Origin: Bacteroidia bacterium
Lineage (GTDB): Bacteria; Bacteroidota; Bacteroidia; Palsa-965
Reading direction: 5' to 3'
Length of the DNA: 64,000 nucleotides
Assembly (NCBI GenBank): GCA_025454955.1
Contig: JALONL010000009.1
Location: forward strand, 62,001-126,000
Positions 18,701 through 27,634 of this stretch are shown in pieces (positions within the stretch are counted from its first letter, which is position 1; each line of letters opens with the position of its first letter). The translations under genes and the position numbers were made by a program. Under the pieces are notes generated by a model. The model saw only the letters and a list, made by a program, of their open reading frames with translations, had not been told where the DNA came from and searched no databases.

Positions 18701-20047
18701 ATGCACTCCGTTATTCATCCCCGACTCTGGCACAGTGTGTCTGCAGTGTTTCTCATGCTGCTTTGCCTGCCCGCACATTCGCAGGAAGCGTTTTACAATG
18801 CCGGTTTGCCCCGCCTCGGCTTCGAACGCGATTACATGACCGTGTTTGGCGGCTACTCGGCCGGTTCAACCATGCTTACCAACTCGTTTATGAATCGCTT
18901 TTACAAAGGCGGCTTCATCGACAACGATCTGAAAGCAGAGGCGCGCGAACGGCAAAATCAGTACAACTACCTCGGCGGCTCGGCCGAAGCCGGATATGCC
19001 TGGCACTGGCGCACAGGCTGGGGCAAAAAACGCACGGATACTATTGTGGAAATATTGCTATATATTCCCAACAAAACCCCGCGCCGCTATCAGCAGCACA
19101 ACGTAACCTACCGCGAACGCTTTCTGCTCAATGCCGGTTTCAGTACCGATGCTTTCAGGATGGTGTTTGAAGGCAACCGCCCGTTTTATGGCGATACCAT
19201 TGACCTGAACAAAACGCGTTTTACCAGCCTGCGTTTTCAGGAACTGCATTACGGAATTGATTTTTACAACGACCGCTGGCCGGTGAGTTTTGGCGTGGGC
19301 GTATCGCTTCTTAACGGACAGAATTTTGCACAGGTGAATTTAAAAGACGGCTATGTGTTTACCGACCCGCTGCTGAGTTTCATAAACGTGCGTGCCAATG
19401 CCCTGTGGCAGCAAAGCGACACGGCACAAACCGGCTGGGGAGTTACCAACGGACTTGGCGCAAGCCTTACACTGAAACTCAATTATCAGTTTCAGGATGT
19501 GTTTAAGGTGGAAACGCAGCTTACCGATCTTGGCGCCATACGCTGGAACGATAAAAGCATGACCTACCAGCGCGATACACTGATTAATTTCACCGGCATT
19601 GATATTTCAAACGCCATCATTGATCCCGAATCGGTGGATGGATTGCCCGAAGTGGATTCGCTTACCGGGCTGGCGCAGAAAGGCGGAATTACTACGTGGA
19701 TTCCGGCCGCCTACATGGTGCGCGTATCGTCGGTAATGAAAAACTATCATTCGCTGCAATGGGGCTGGACCATGCAGGGCTGGACCACCACGGGCTGGTA
19801 CAGCGATAAGCCATCGGCGCAGCATACGCTTTGGGGAGCCTATCAGATGGGCGCACGACTCAGGGCGCAGGGCGGTGTGGCGTTTGGCGGCTTTGCCCGT
19901 TTTCAGACTCCGGCCGAAGTGGCGCTTTCTTTCAAGCACGTACACCTGCAGGCCGGTACGCCCAACCTGCTGGCGTGGGTGGCTCCGGGCAAAACTACCG
20001 GTCAGGGGTTTTGGATTTCATTAGGCTATCAATTCGGTAATCACTAA
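18701..20047 (+). CDS. Outer-membrane beta-barrel protein, DUF5723-like
   Basis: 449 residues from the ATG at 18701; the frame is open upstream but overlaps the lipoprotein gene. A signal peptide ends near LCLPAHSQ. The body has repeated aromatic amphipathic strands (FLLNAGFSTDAFRMVFEGNRPFYG, VSFGVGVSLLNGQNFAQVNLKDG) and a barrel-like C-terminus ending GFWISLGYQFGNH. Size and layout match DUF5723 proteins, though I cannot confirm by search. Starts four bases after the lipoprotein stop and ends five bases before the T9SS cargo gene. Confidence 0.7.
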   Translation: MHSVIHPRLWHSVSAVFLMLLCLPAHSQEAFYNAGLPRLGFERDYMTVFGGYSAGSTMLTNSFMNRFYKGGFIDNDLKAEARERQNQYNYLGGSAEAGYAWHWRTGWGKKRTDTIVEILLYIPNKTPRRYQQHNVTYRERFLLNAGFSTDAFRMVFEGNRPFYGDTIDLNKTRFTSLRFQELHYGIDFYNDRWPVSFGVGVSLLNGQNFAQVNLKDGYVFTDPLLSFINVRANALWQQSDTAQTGWGVTNGLGASLTLKLNYQFQDVFKVETQLTDLGAIRWNDKSMTYQRDTLINFTGIDISNAIIDPESVDGLPEVDSLTGLAQKGGITTWIPAAYMVRVSSVMKNYHSLQWGWTMQGWTTTGWYSDKPSAQHTLWGAYQMGARLRAQGGVAFGGFARFQTPAEVALSFKHVHLQAGTPNLLAWVAPGKTTGQGFWISLGYQFGNH

Positions 20048-20052
20048 TTGCA

Positions 20053-21549
20053 ATGAGGTATTTACTGCTATTTTTCTTCCTGCTTGCCACACAGTGGCTC
20101 GGTGCACAGTCGCCTTACCGGTTTCAGCGCAACTACGGCGGGCCGGGCTACGAATACGGCTACGGCATTGTGCAAACGCACGATAATGGTTATGTGGTGG
20201 CCGGAACCACCAGCAGCTACGGCAGCACCGACGGGTGGCTGATAAAAACCGACAGCATTGGCATGTTGCTCTGGTCGAAAGTAATTGACCTTTCGCAAAT
20301 TGATGTGATGCGCAGCATTGTGCTTCTGCCCGATTCGGGGTTTGCCATAGCCGGATACACCAACTCCACATCCGGCGGCGATTATGAGGGCTGGATTTTG
20401 CGCGCAGATAAAAACGGCGATACACTCTGGACACGCAAAACCGGCACTGCCGACTGGGATTTCTTTTACAGTGTAACCGCCACATGGGATGGAGGCTTTC
20501 TCTGCGCGGGTGGTACGTACGGCGCAGGCAATGGCGATGAAGACATTTACCTGGTACGCTACAATGCAAACGGCGATACGCTCTGGACAAAAACCATTGG
20601 CGGCACCCGCATGGACGAAGCCCGCTCGGTAGTGGAAACAAGCGACTCGCTTTTTGCGATGGTGGCCAACACATACAGCATGGGCGATACGCTGGGCGAC
20701 GGCTGGCTGCTGCGCCTCGACGCAAACGGCGATACACTCTGGACGCACTTGAACGGCTATCCAAACTCGCCCGATTTTCTTTACGATGTATGCGATTTTC
20801 CGCTGCTCGGCCGTGTTTTTATTTGTGGCGAATATACCAACAGCGATCCCGAAGCGTACATGGCATCGCTCACCTATTCAGGTAATCTCCTGTTTACCAG
20901 CATACCCCTTCTTCTACAGGTGCCAGGCACCGAACGTTTTAATGCCATAGCACTTAGTCCTTACATAAACTTTTTTGGCACTATAGGCTATACCTCTACT
21001 CTGGGCTGGGGAAATGGCGATGTCAGGTATTTTTCTGATGTATCTAATTCTATTGTTGCTACCACATTTGGACAAGGGCAAACCATACAAAACTGGGGTG
21101 CCGACGAAGCATTCGACATTACCGGCACACGCGATGGTGGTTTTGCAGCCTGCGGATACATGACTCCCCTTGGCCCGCTCCTGCCCGATCTTTATCTTAT
21201 CAAGATAGACTCAACCGGATACACAACACAGGTGCTGGGTATTTTCGACGCACTTACTCCTGCCTCTGCCATGAATGTATTTGCGTATCCTAATCCGGCA
21301 AACGGACAGAGTGTGATACAGATTAATTCTCTCTCTGTGTTGGAAAACCGCTTGCAGCTACGTGTGTTTGATGCGGCAGGCAGGGATGTGAGTGAGTCAG
21401 TTACCTTTCAGTGGGAACAAACTGGCACGGGAACGCGCTCGGCAAAAGTTATGCTGGGCCTTGAACAGCTTGATGCCGGAGTGTATTACTACTCGGTGAT
21501 GGATGGTACAATAATTTCCGGTTCGGGCCGGTTGGTGGTTACCAAATAA
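20053..21549 (+). CDS. T9SS type A cargo with repeated beta-propeller-like blades
   Basis: 498 residues. A signal peptide (MRYLLLFFFLLATQWLGAQ) is followed by blades of about 50-55 residues containing DNGYVVAGTT / DSGFAIAGYT / DGGFLCAGGT and GDTLWT. GDTLWT recurs at exact 156-base DNA spacing (near 20418, 20574, 20730), so these blades arose by recent duplication. The last about 80 residues are a type A sorting domain (AYPNPANGQSVIQI ... GLEQLDAGVYYYSVMDGTI ... LVVTK). Expected to be secreted across the outer membrane by T9SS and attached to the surface. Third gene of the operon. Confidence 0.87.
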   Translation: MRYLLLFFFLLATQWLGAQSPYRFQRNYGGPGYEYGYGIVQTHDNGYVVAGTTSSYGSTDGWLIKTDSIGMLLWSKVIDLSQIDVMRSIVLLPDSGFAIAGYTNSTSGGDYEGWILRADKNGDTLWTRKTGTADWDFFYSVTATWDGGFLCAGGTYGAGNGDEDIYLVRYNANGDTLWTKTIGGTRMDEARSVVETSDSLFAMVANTYSMGDTLGDGWLLRLDANGDTLWTHLNGYPNSPDFLYDVCDFPLLGRVFICGEYTNSDPEAYMASLTYSGNLLFTSIPLLLQVPGTERFNAIALSPYINFFGTIGYTSTLGWGNGDVRYFSDVSNSIVATTFGQGQTIQNWGADEAFDITGTRDGGFAACGYMTPLGPLLPDLYLIKIDSTGYTTQVLGIFDALTPASAMNVFAYPNPANGQSVIQINSLSVLENRLQLRVFDAAGRDVSESVTFQWEQTGTGTRSAKVMLGLEQLDAGVYYYSVMDGTIISGSGRLVVTK

Positions 21550-21608
21550 CCTGTTTGCTGATGCGGTAAATTATCGCCGCAACTAATTTTCTGTGAGAAC
21601 TGTTGCAC

Positions 21609-23108
21609 TTAAAGCAGATCAGCCGGTTTTTGTCCGGAAATACTGGCTTTCATCCATACGAGGATTTCGTCGCAAAGCTGTTTCTTTTTGAAGTCGGCGG
21701 GCTGGTTTTCTATAAACTCAACGCCTTCGCGAAAAACAATTTTTCTTTTGTGCAGGGTTGATGCCGTGAGCAAATTTCCCAGCAGCGTAAGAATAAACTG
21801 CTCAAACACATTATACTCTCCGGTCTTGCGCAGGTGGCGTGCTGTATTGCGCAGTTTGTTCTCCAGCAGGTCGTGGTGTCCGCGTTCAAACAGAATGATG
21901 AGACTGAACAGTGAGGTGGCATGTTGCAAATCGCGGCGAACATCCTGATGTTCGCGCTCAAGCAGTTTATTGGCCCAGCGCAGGGCATCCTGAAATTTCT
22001 CGCTGAAAAAAAACAGGATCATCACATTATAACAGAAACTGAGTTTGCGGGCAATGGGCAGTTTTTTATCGAATACCTTCAAGCCCAATTCTATTTCGGG
22101 AACAATCCGCAAAGCCTCCGAAAACTGTTTCGTATTCATCAGAAACAACAGTTTAAGGAATGTGGCATTTTTAAATATTTCAAAACGAACCGTTTTGGAT
22201 AAACCTTCCAATTGCTCTATTCGCCTTATGATTCCCGGAAATTCATCAAACCGCTGAAGGCGGAAACAGGCATTGAGGTAATTATTCAGAATATTAATGT
22301 AGCGCAAAGGCTCGTCGCGAAACTGATGCGGATTGCGGTCATAGAGATTGATAATAAGGCGAATCAACGCGCGCGATCGTTTATCGTCGCCGCTAAGCAG
22401 GGCAAGATCGGAAAGGCTCAGCAGGCGCAATGTTTCAATAGAAAAAGTATTGCTTCGTTTTTCTTTAAACTGCGAATGCACGGCTAATTTTCGCGCCGAT
22501 GCTTTCTGCTTCTCGGGCACAAGTCCGCTTCTGATAAGTACATAAACCCTGTCGTACAAAATACGCATCCCGGACTCCATTCTTATCTGCTTCAAAAGTT
22601 GTTTTTCGTGCAGTTCAAACTCCTTCATTCGCTTACCGGTGAGTTTATCCTGGCTCAGCCGAACAATTTTCCGTTCGATACCGATAAGCTGCAATTCATA
22701 AATAAATTTCTCATACAGATGTGCCGTTTTTCTGGCTTTGCGCAGCAGTTCGCCGGCTTTTGAAATAAGTCCTTTATCAATCAGAAAGTTGATATCTGCA
22801 ATGCGGGCCTGCAGTTGGCGGGTTACATTTTCTTCGTCGCTCACCTGCCTCATGCTTCTGAGAATTAACCCGTGCAGATAGTTCTTGGCATTGCGCAAAT
22901 GTATTTTTCTCTTCTTTTCCTTCAGATAATGAATCAGTTTCTCCTCGTTGTATTCACCTTCCTGCACCTGATTATTTATTGCATCGAAAAGAAAAAGACA
23001 GTCATTGGTTTCTCCGGTATTGTTCCGCTTCGCGAAAAGTCTGAAAAACCGCTTTTCGGTGGAAGTCAGCGAATCGATCAACAAATAAAGGCCATCATTG
23101 TGCTTCAT
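21609..23108 (-). CDS. Helical-repeat (TPR-like) protein of unknown function
   Basis: 499 residues, almost wholly alpha-helical, with no signal peptide or membrane segment. It starts with TSTEKRFFRLFAKR and carries Lys/Arg-rich helical pairs throughout (ALRIVPEIELGLKVFDKKLP, DALRWANKLLEREHQDVRRDL). I know similar uncharacterised Bacteroidota proteins that begin with STEKRYF/KLFA-type sequence. Divergent from the two-domain protein gene at 23339, sharing an AT-rich 230-base intergenic region, so it may be its regulator. That is only an inference. Confidence 0.7.
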   Translation of the reverse strand: MKHNDGLYLLIDSLTSTEKRFFRLFAKRNNTGETNDCLFLFDAINNQVQEGEYNEEKLIHYLKEKKRKIHLRNAKNYLHGLILRSMRQVSDEENVTRQLQARIADINFLIDKGLISKAGELLRKARKTAHLYEKFIYELQLIGIERKIVRLSQDKLTGKRMKEFELHEKQLLKQIRMESGMRILYDRVYVLIRSGLVPEKQKASARKLAVHSQFKEKRSNTFSIETLRLLSLSDLALLSGDDKRSRALIRLIINLYDRNPHQFRDEPLRYINILNNYLNACFRLQRFDEFPGIIRRIEQLEGLSKTVRFEIFKNATFLKLLFLMNTKQFSEALRIVPEIELGLKVFDKKLPIARKLSFCYNVMILFFFSEKFQDALRWANKLLEREHQDVRRDLQHATSLFSLIILFERGHHDLLENKLRNTARHLRKTGEYNVFEQFILTLLGNLLTASTLHKRKIVFREGVEFIENQPADFKKKQLCDEILVWMKASISGQKPADLL

Positions 23109-23338
23109 TAAACAAGATTTAAAACTATATACAACTATAAATTCCTTATAAAATTAAGGAAAATAAGGTTTAAAATAAAACAGAATTGCATTTATTAAAC
23201 CAGATTTAAAATAATAATTGTATTTACTTTTTTCGGCATCCGGAATAGTTTCGCATCAGATTCTCCTGCATGCAGCATAATGAATCGGGGCGTTTGCTGA
23301 AAAGCCCTTTCAGAGTAAGCACATATAATTCAATACCC
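23109..23338. promoter_or_regulatory. AT-rich divergent control region with repeated AGATTTAAAA
   Basis: The 230 bases between two divergent genes are strikingly AT-rich for this stretch. CAAGATTTAAAACTA near 23112 and CCAGATTTAAAATAA near 23200 are near-identical direct repeats, with a weaker copy (AGGTTTAAAATAA) near 23166. They could be operator sites; no clear TAnnTTTG is present. Confidence 0.4.
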
Positions 23339-25477
23339 ATGAAAAGTAAACTCAATGTAAGTCGGGAAGGGTTCAAGGAACTCCTGCTGATAAATCCAAA
23401 CCTGTTCGGGCATTTCCCTCAACTTGGATTGCCCAAAATGAGCGACCCGGCCATTAACAGCAGCTACGAAGAGCTTGAATGTGTTTCGTATCATCCCGAA
23501 ACACAGGAGCTGCGCGCAGTAATTAAAATGAAACAGCCTGCAGGATACGGTGGCAATGCCTGTTCGGAAGGCAGTTTTGAGTATGTTCGTTTTTTTGTGG
23601 ATTATGCCAACAACGGAACCTGGACAGACGAAGGCCTTACCGTAACCAACCTGCACAGCTTAGGTTTCAAGGAAGATCTTTGCTACGGGGTAAAACTGCG
23701 CATTACGCCCGATAAACGCAGCCTTTGCAGTTCAGCACCTGTATTGCCCAAAGTACGTGCAATACTTTCGTGGAATCAGGAACCCACAGCCGGTGATCCT
23801 GACTTTAAACCTTACTGGGGCGATATTCGTGAAGTGCATATACAAATTGCTCCGCTAAAGCTGATGAAGAAAACGGCTTTCGATTTGTTCCCTGCCATTT
23901 CCAAAGTACCCAAGCTCAGTTCACTGCTTCAGCACACTTCGTTGCTTACTGATGCCGACGGAAAAGAAAATATTTCGCTCGGAACTTTGCTTAAAGCGTA
24001 TGACAAGACTGTAGATCACAACCGGTCGGCGTTTTCGGCAGTGCATAAAATTGTGAGCCAGCAGTCGGCCATAAAAATGAGTTCATTTAAGTCGCTGGCT
24101 GCTTACAAAATAAATACCGAGGCTGTACTCGACTTTATCAAGAACTCGAAATTCAACACGCAGTTTGAAGAGCTTACCTGTGTGGCGCTTAACCGCGAAC
24201 TGAATGAACTTCACGGGGTGATTCACGTTACACGTTCGTCGGGCTACATGGGCGGACTGTGTACCAAAGGCAGCCGCGAGTACATTGCATTTTACATGGA
24301 TTTCGGCTCGGGCTGGGAGTTTATGGGAACCACAAGCGTGTCGGTGCATGATATTCCGGCTATTCCCAAAGACGGACTTTGGTACAATGCGTTTCTGGGC
24401 ATCGATCTTCTTCCGCATCAGAAAGCGGCCTGTGTGGCGGGGCTGGCCAAAGTGCGCGGCATTCTTTCGTGGAACGCGGTGCCGCCGGCAAACAATCCCG
24501 ACTATGTGGCACCGTGGGGCGACTGGGAAGAATGCTACGTGGAAGTAAAACCGCTGCCCGAAGGTTTTGATCCGCTCAAGCCCAAACCGCTGCTCGAAAG
24601 CCTTGGCGGAATTCAGATTACCGCCATCGACCAGACTTCGGGCCTTGCCAGCGGACAAAGCACTTTTATTCCCGCCATCAATGCCGATGACAGTCCGTTC
24701 GACGGAAGCATTGTACTCGCAGGTATGCTGCCCTTTGCCCCCGAAGGCGAGTTGTACGAAATTCATGTAAAATATCCCGGCTCTGATTCGTTTGTGAAAT
24801 GGAACGGCCCGTTTTCGGTGCATGTCATGAGCTGGAATTCAGTTACCGGCATGTATGAAGGCAACACCATTCTGCAAAGCCCCGACAGCGACAACCGCTT
24901 TATTTACCGCAACAATTTCACACCGGCCAATTTCAAAAAAGTGGTGGGCGATGTAATGGGCGTTATTTCTTCCACCTTCGAAGGAAAACACCAGGTGAAG
25001 ATTGTTCGTCCGCTTGTGGCCAATCCCAGCCTGCGCGAAAGTGCCACCGTTACCTTCTTTGTGGAGAAATCGAACGTGGATGTAAACATCTTCCTCAACA
25101 ATCCTGTACCTTCGGGTGATGACCACTGCAAAGATTGCGAATGCGGCGATTTTGTGGCCGGACAGTTAATTACCGGTACATTCAACTGGAGCGGCAATTA
25201 TTTCGGTGCTGTTTCGCTTAGCCTGCTTCCCTCCTGCTCGGCCAACCATGCGCCTGTGTTCCAGCAAATGCTTTCCGACGGCAATCCGCAAAACGACAGT
25301 GTAATTGCTTATCCGCTTTCAATTACCGACAACAACTGGAGTCTCGACACCACCGATATGTGCCAGTGTGGTTATGTGGTAAGAATTGAAGGCCGCAACC
25401 GCACCATTATGCACAGCAGTTACATCGGCAAATACGATACCGATTCTGTTGGCTTCTGTTTGCGTAAAAATTCCTGA
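23339..25477 (+). CDS. Large protein of unknown function with an internally duplicated ~130-residue domain
   Basis: 712 residues from the ATG at 23339 (MKSKLNVSREGF); a frame-extending ATG at 23270 lacks support. Two homologous domains are visible: residues about 40-180 and about 275-430. They share YEELECVSYHPETQEL / FEELTCVALNRELNEL, SGYMGG/AGYGGN-x-C, a G-S-x-E-Y-(V/I)-x-F-(F/Y) motif, KVR(A/G)ILSWN and PWGD/YWGD followed by a VE(V/I)-type strand. The C-terminal third holds a CKDCECGDF cysteine cluster and further beta-rich sequence. There is no obvious signal peptide. I do not recognise the family. Confidence 0.8.
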   Translation: MKSKLNVSREGFKELLLINPNLFGHFPQLGLPKMSDPAINSSYEELECVSYHPETQELRAVIKMKQPAGYGGNACSEGSFEYVRFFVDYANNGTWTDEGLTVTNLHSLGFKEDLCYGVKLRITPDKRSLCSSAPVLPKVRAILSWNQEPTAGDPDFKPYWGDIREVHIQIAPLKLMKKTAFDLFPAISKVPKLSSLLQHTSLLTDADGKENISLGTLLKAYDKTVDHNRSAFSAVHKIVSQQSAIKMSSFKSLAAYKINTEAVLDFIKNSKFNTQFEELTCVALNRELNELHGVIHVTRSSGYMGGLCTKGSREYIAFYMDFGSGWEFMGTTSVSVHDIPAIPKDGLWYNAFLGIDLLPHQKAACVAGLAKVRGILSWNAVPPANNPDYVAPWGDWEECYVEVKPLPEGFDPLKPKPLLESLGGIQITAIDQTSGLASGQSTFIPAINADDSPFDGSIVLAGMLPFAPEGELYEIHVKYPGSDSFVKWNGPFSVHVMSWNSVTGMYEGNTILQSPDSDNRFIYRNNFTPANFKKVVGDVMGVISSTFEGKHQVKIVRPLVANPSLRESATVTFFVEKSNVDVNIFLNNPVPSGDDHCKDCECGDFVAGQLITGTFNWSGNYFGAVSLSLLPSCSANHAPVFQQMLSDGNPQNDSVIAYPLSITDNNWSLDTTDMCQCGYVVRIEGRNRTIMHSSYIGKYDTDSVGFCLRKNS

Positions 25478-25483
25478 TTTTTT

Positions 25484-25518
25484 GTACGGGGTGCATTTTT
25501 GCATCCCGTACTCCTTTC
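25484..25518 (+). terminator. Probable rho-independent terminator
   Basis: A 12-bp stem GTACGGGGTGCA / TGCATCCCGTAC with one G-T pair and a TTTT loop, followed by a pyrimidine-rich tract. It ends the two-domain protein gene. Confidence 0.6.
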
Positions 25519-25547
25519 TTTCATTGAAACATAACCATCACACCATC

Positions 25548-25898
25548 ATGAAAAACATTCTCCTCTCCTTCTTCTTTGCCGGAATTCTCATTCTGGTATC
25601 GTGCAATAAACCTATGCCGGTAATGCTTATTAAAACCGAAATTATTGGCACCGGCGATGTGTCTGACACTGCCACAGTTCCGCCACCGCGAATTACCGTT
25701 TTATCATTAAGTATGCCGGTTGTAGATACGCTTACTGCCCAAAAGACTTTCCCGATATCAAGATACAAGGTGCTTTTTCACAACGATAAAATCATTATGC
25801 ATGGAATCAACCAGACTATTCAGGATGAAACACTGATAGTTGGACAGGGTGTATATATGTGGAAAGATGCCACAAATTATTACTGCCGTAAAAAATAA
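25548..25898 (+). CDS. Small lipoprotein of unknown function
   Basis: 116 residues from the ATG at 25548 (MKNILLSFFFAGIL), with lipobox LVSC near residue 18. The mature part is short and beta-rich (FPISRYKVLFHNDKIIMHG ... QGVYMWKDATNYYCRKK) with no recognised domain. It sits downstream of the two-domain protein gene but beyond a hairpin. An upstream in-frame start would overlap that gene and would hide the signal peptide, so I reject it. Confidence 0.75.
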   Translation: MKNILLSFFFAGILILVSCNKPMPVMLIKTEIIGTGDVSDTATVPPPRITVLSLSMPVVDTLTAQKTFPISRYKVLFHNDKIIMHGINQTIQDETLIVGQGVYMWKDATNYYCRKK

Positions 25899-26033
25899 AC
25901 AGCATTGGCTGTGAGACCGAAAATATTTTCGCTTTACTGAGGCGATATTCTTTACTGAAAATTTAGTGCGGCATATTTTCCAGGCGATAAAAGCGTGGAA
26001 AATATTTTCGCAAAAGCATCGTAGTGAGCGGAT

Positions 26034-26879
26034 CTATTCGCCGATGTGATACAATGTAAGCCCTGCAATGGGCGTTTCGGTTACCGTTCCCAGCGCAATG
26101 CCCTGTTCTTCGGAAATGCGGCGCAGTAAATTGCTGTAATAAAATCCCACCGAACCGGTTACATGCAGCGGAAGCTGCTTCGCGTTTTCGTAGCGGAGAA
26201 TATGGTGTTTGAAAAAAGCGCGAAAGCTGTTTGACACAATTTCCACGCACTGTGCATGATCGATATTCTGATACACAAATTTGCTAAAACCCGCCAGAAA
26301 GCGGTTGGGCAGCGGCACACGATACACCTGGTGCAGTACATCGGCAATGCTAAGCGGGAAACGTTTGAGGAATCGTTCGCGCAAGCCGGTTTCCATTTCG
26401 TCGTAAAGGAACAGGCGTATAAGTGCCATTCCTATGTGGCAGCCGCTGCCTTCGTCGCCCAGCATATAGCCCAGCGCGGGACGGTTGCCGGTAATTATTT
26501 CGCCATTGTAAAGGCACGAGTTTGAGCCGGTGCCCAGAATGGCGGCCATGCCTGCATTGCGCTGGCAGAGTGCGCGGGCTGCGCCAAGCATATCGCCGTT
26601 TACATTCACATCGGCTGCGGGGAAAATGCTTTTGAGTGCATCGCCCACCACGGCGGCTTTTTCTTCGGCTCCGCAGCCTGCCCCGTAAAAATGAATTTGC
26701 TGCGGCTGGTGTGCGGTTGTTTCGGGAAGGAGATACTTGCGCAAACTATCGCCAATGCGGGCCGCATCCATGTGGTAAGGGTTGTAGCCTTCGGTCTGGA
26801 ACTGATGCAGTACGCGGGTGTCCTGCGTTAAACGCCAGTCGGTTTTGGTGGAGCCGCTGTCGGCGATGAGTTGTATCAC
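26034..26879 (-). CDS. BadF/BadG-type ATPase, N-acetylglucosamine kinase-like
   Basis: 281 residues from a GTG. ASKHA-fold ATPase motifs are visible: LIADSGSTKTDWRL (phosphate 1), GDMLGAARALC, AILGTGSNSCLYNG (phosphate 2), GYMLGDEGSGCHIG and a C-terminal VTGSVGFYYSNLL adenosine-type motif. The Bacteroidota homologues are annotated as N-acetylglucosamine kinases used in amino-sugar salvage. Cytoplasmic; monocistronic. Its upstream side opens into the palindromic repeat cluster at 26.9 kb. Confidence 0.87.
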   Translation of the reverse strand: MIQLIADSGSTKTDWRLTQDTRVLHQFQTEGYNPYHMDAARIGDSLRKYLLPETTAHQPQQIHFYGAGCGAEEKAAVVGDALKSIFPAADVNVNGDMLGAARALCQRNAGMAAILGTGSNSCLYNGEIITGNRPALGYMLGDEGSGCHIGMALIRLFLYDEMETGLRERFLKRFPLSIADVLHQVYRVPLPNRFLAGFSKFVYQNIDHAQCVEIVSNSFRAFFKHHILRYENAKQLPLHVTGSVGFYYSNLLRRISEEQGIALGTVTETPIAGLTLYHIGE

Positions 26880-26913
26880 TTTGCGAAAATATGTGTTCGA
26901 TTAATTCGTGTGC

Positions 26914-27634
26914 GGTGGCTTCGACAGGCTCAGCCACCGGGTGTTGGCGGGTGCAATATAATTTGAATTATTTACGAGGCTTTGAGTTGATTACTGTGAT
27001 TACTGTAATTTCTTCTGCGATACCGCAATGCTCTCCCGGTGGCTGAGCCTGTCGAAGCCACCGGAAAGTACAATGCCCCCGGCGGCTGAGCCTGTCGAAA
27101 TCACCGGAAAGTACTATGCCCCCCGGCGGCTGAGCCCGTCGAAGCCCCGGGAAAGAAAATCCACTTCACCCCTCGCGAAACAAATGCTTATCGGCCAGAA
27201 AAGTCCCGAACGGCAGCAGCGAAGCCACAAAGCCAAGCATCATTTTCAGAAAGCTCCAGCCGCGGGCAATGCCCACCTGCAGCAGCAATATGCAGTAAAG
27301 AATAAACAGCAGGCCGTGAAGCATTCCCACAATGTAATTGGGTTTGGGCATATCGTAGCCATATTTGAGCCACATGGTAATGCCCAGGGCGAGGTACGAA
27401 CAACCTTCGAGAAACGCCACGATGCGCAGGCGGCCGAGGTCGGTTTTTAGCAGTGCAGTAAGCATAGATGCAAAAATAACATTTGCCGGGCGTGCCGTGG
27501 TTCAAATTGCATTAAACCGGACTTCGGCAGGCTCAGTCACCGGTGACTGAGCCTGTTGTTTTCTGACGCGGTGACTGAGCCCGTCGAAGCCACCCAGCGA
27601 CTGGCCCGGTGACTGAGCCTGTCGAAGTCACACC
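26914..27634. repeat. Cluster of REP-like palindromes (about eight copies)
   Basis: Imperfect palindromes of about 25-29 bp sharing the core GCTGAGCCTGTCGA between complementary GGTGGC/GCCACC (or GGTGAC/GTCACC) arms. Copies at about 26914-26938, 27036-27064, 27079-27107, 27123-27150, 27517-27543, 27540-27571, 27570-27594 and 27606-27634. The three at 27036-27150 form a tandem array with a 43-44 bp period. They surround the DUF3817 gene and reach the end of the ABC transporter gene. Confidence 0.85.
27166..27465 (-). CDS. DUF3817 small integral membrane protein
   Basis: 99 residues, the usual DUF3817 length. Three hydrophobic helices: LRIVAFLEGCSYLALGITMWLKY, the NYIVGMLHGLLFILYCILLLQV segment containing the family's G-x-x-HG, and MLGFVASLLPFGTFLADKHL with the conserved PFG-TF ending. 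Inner membrane; function unknown across the family. It lies wholly inside the palindrome cluster and appears to be monocistronic. Confidence 0.9.
   Translation of the reverse strand: MLTALLKTDLGRLRIVAFLEGCSYLALGITMWLKYGYDMPKPNYIVGMLHGLLFILYCILLLQVGIARGWSFLKMMLGFVASLLPFGTFLADKHLFREG

Noticed and set aside
27036..27150. Possible CRISPR array in the palindrome cluster
   Set aside because: The between-palindrome segments are themselves repeated (period 43-44 bp), so they are not spacers.
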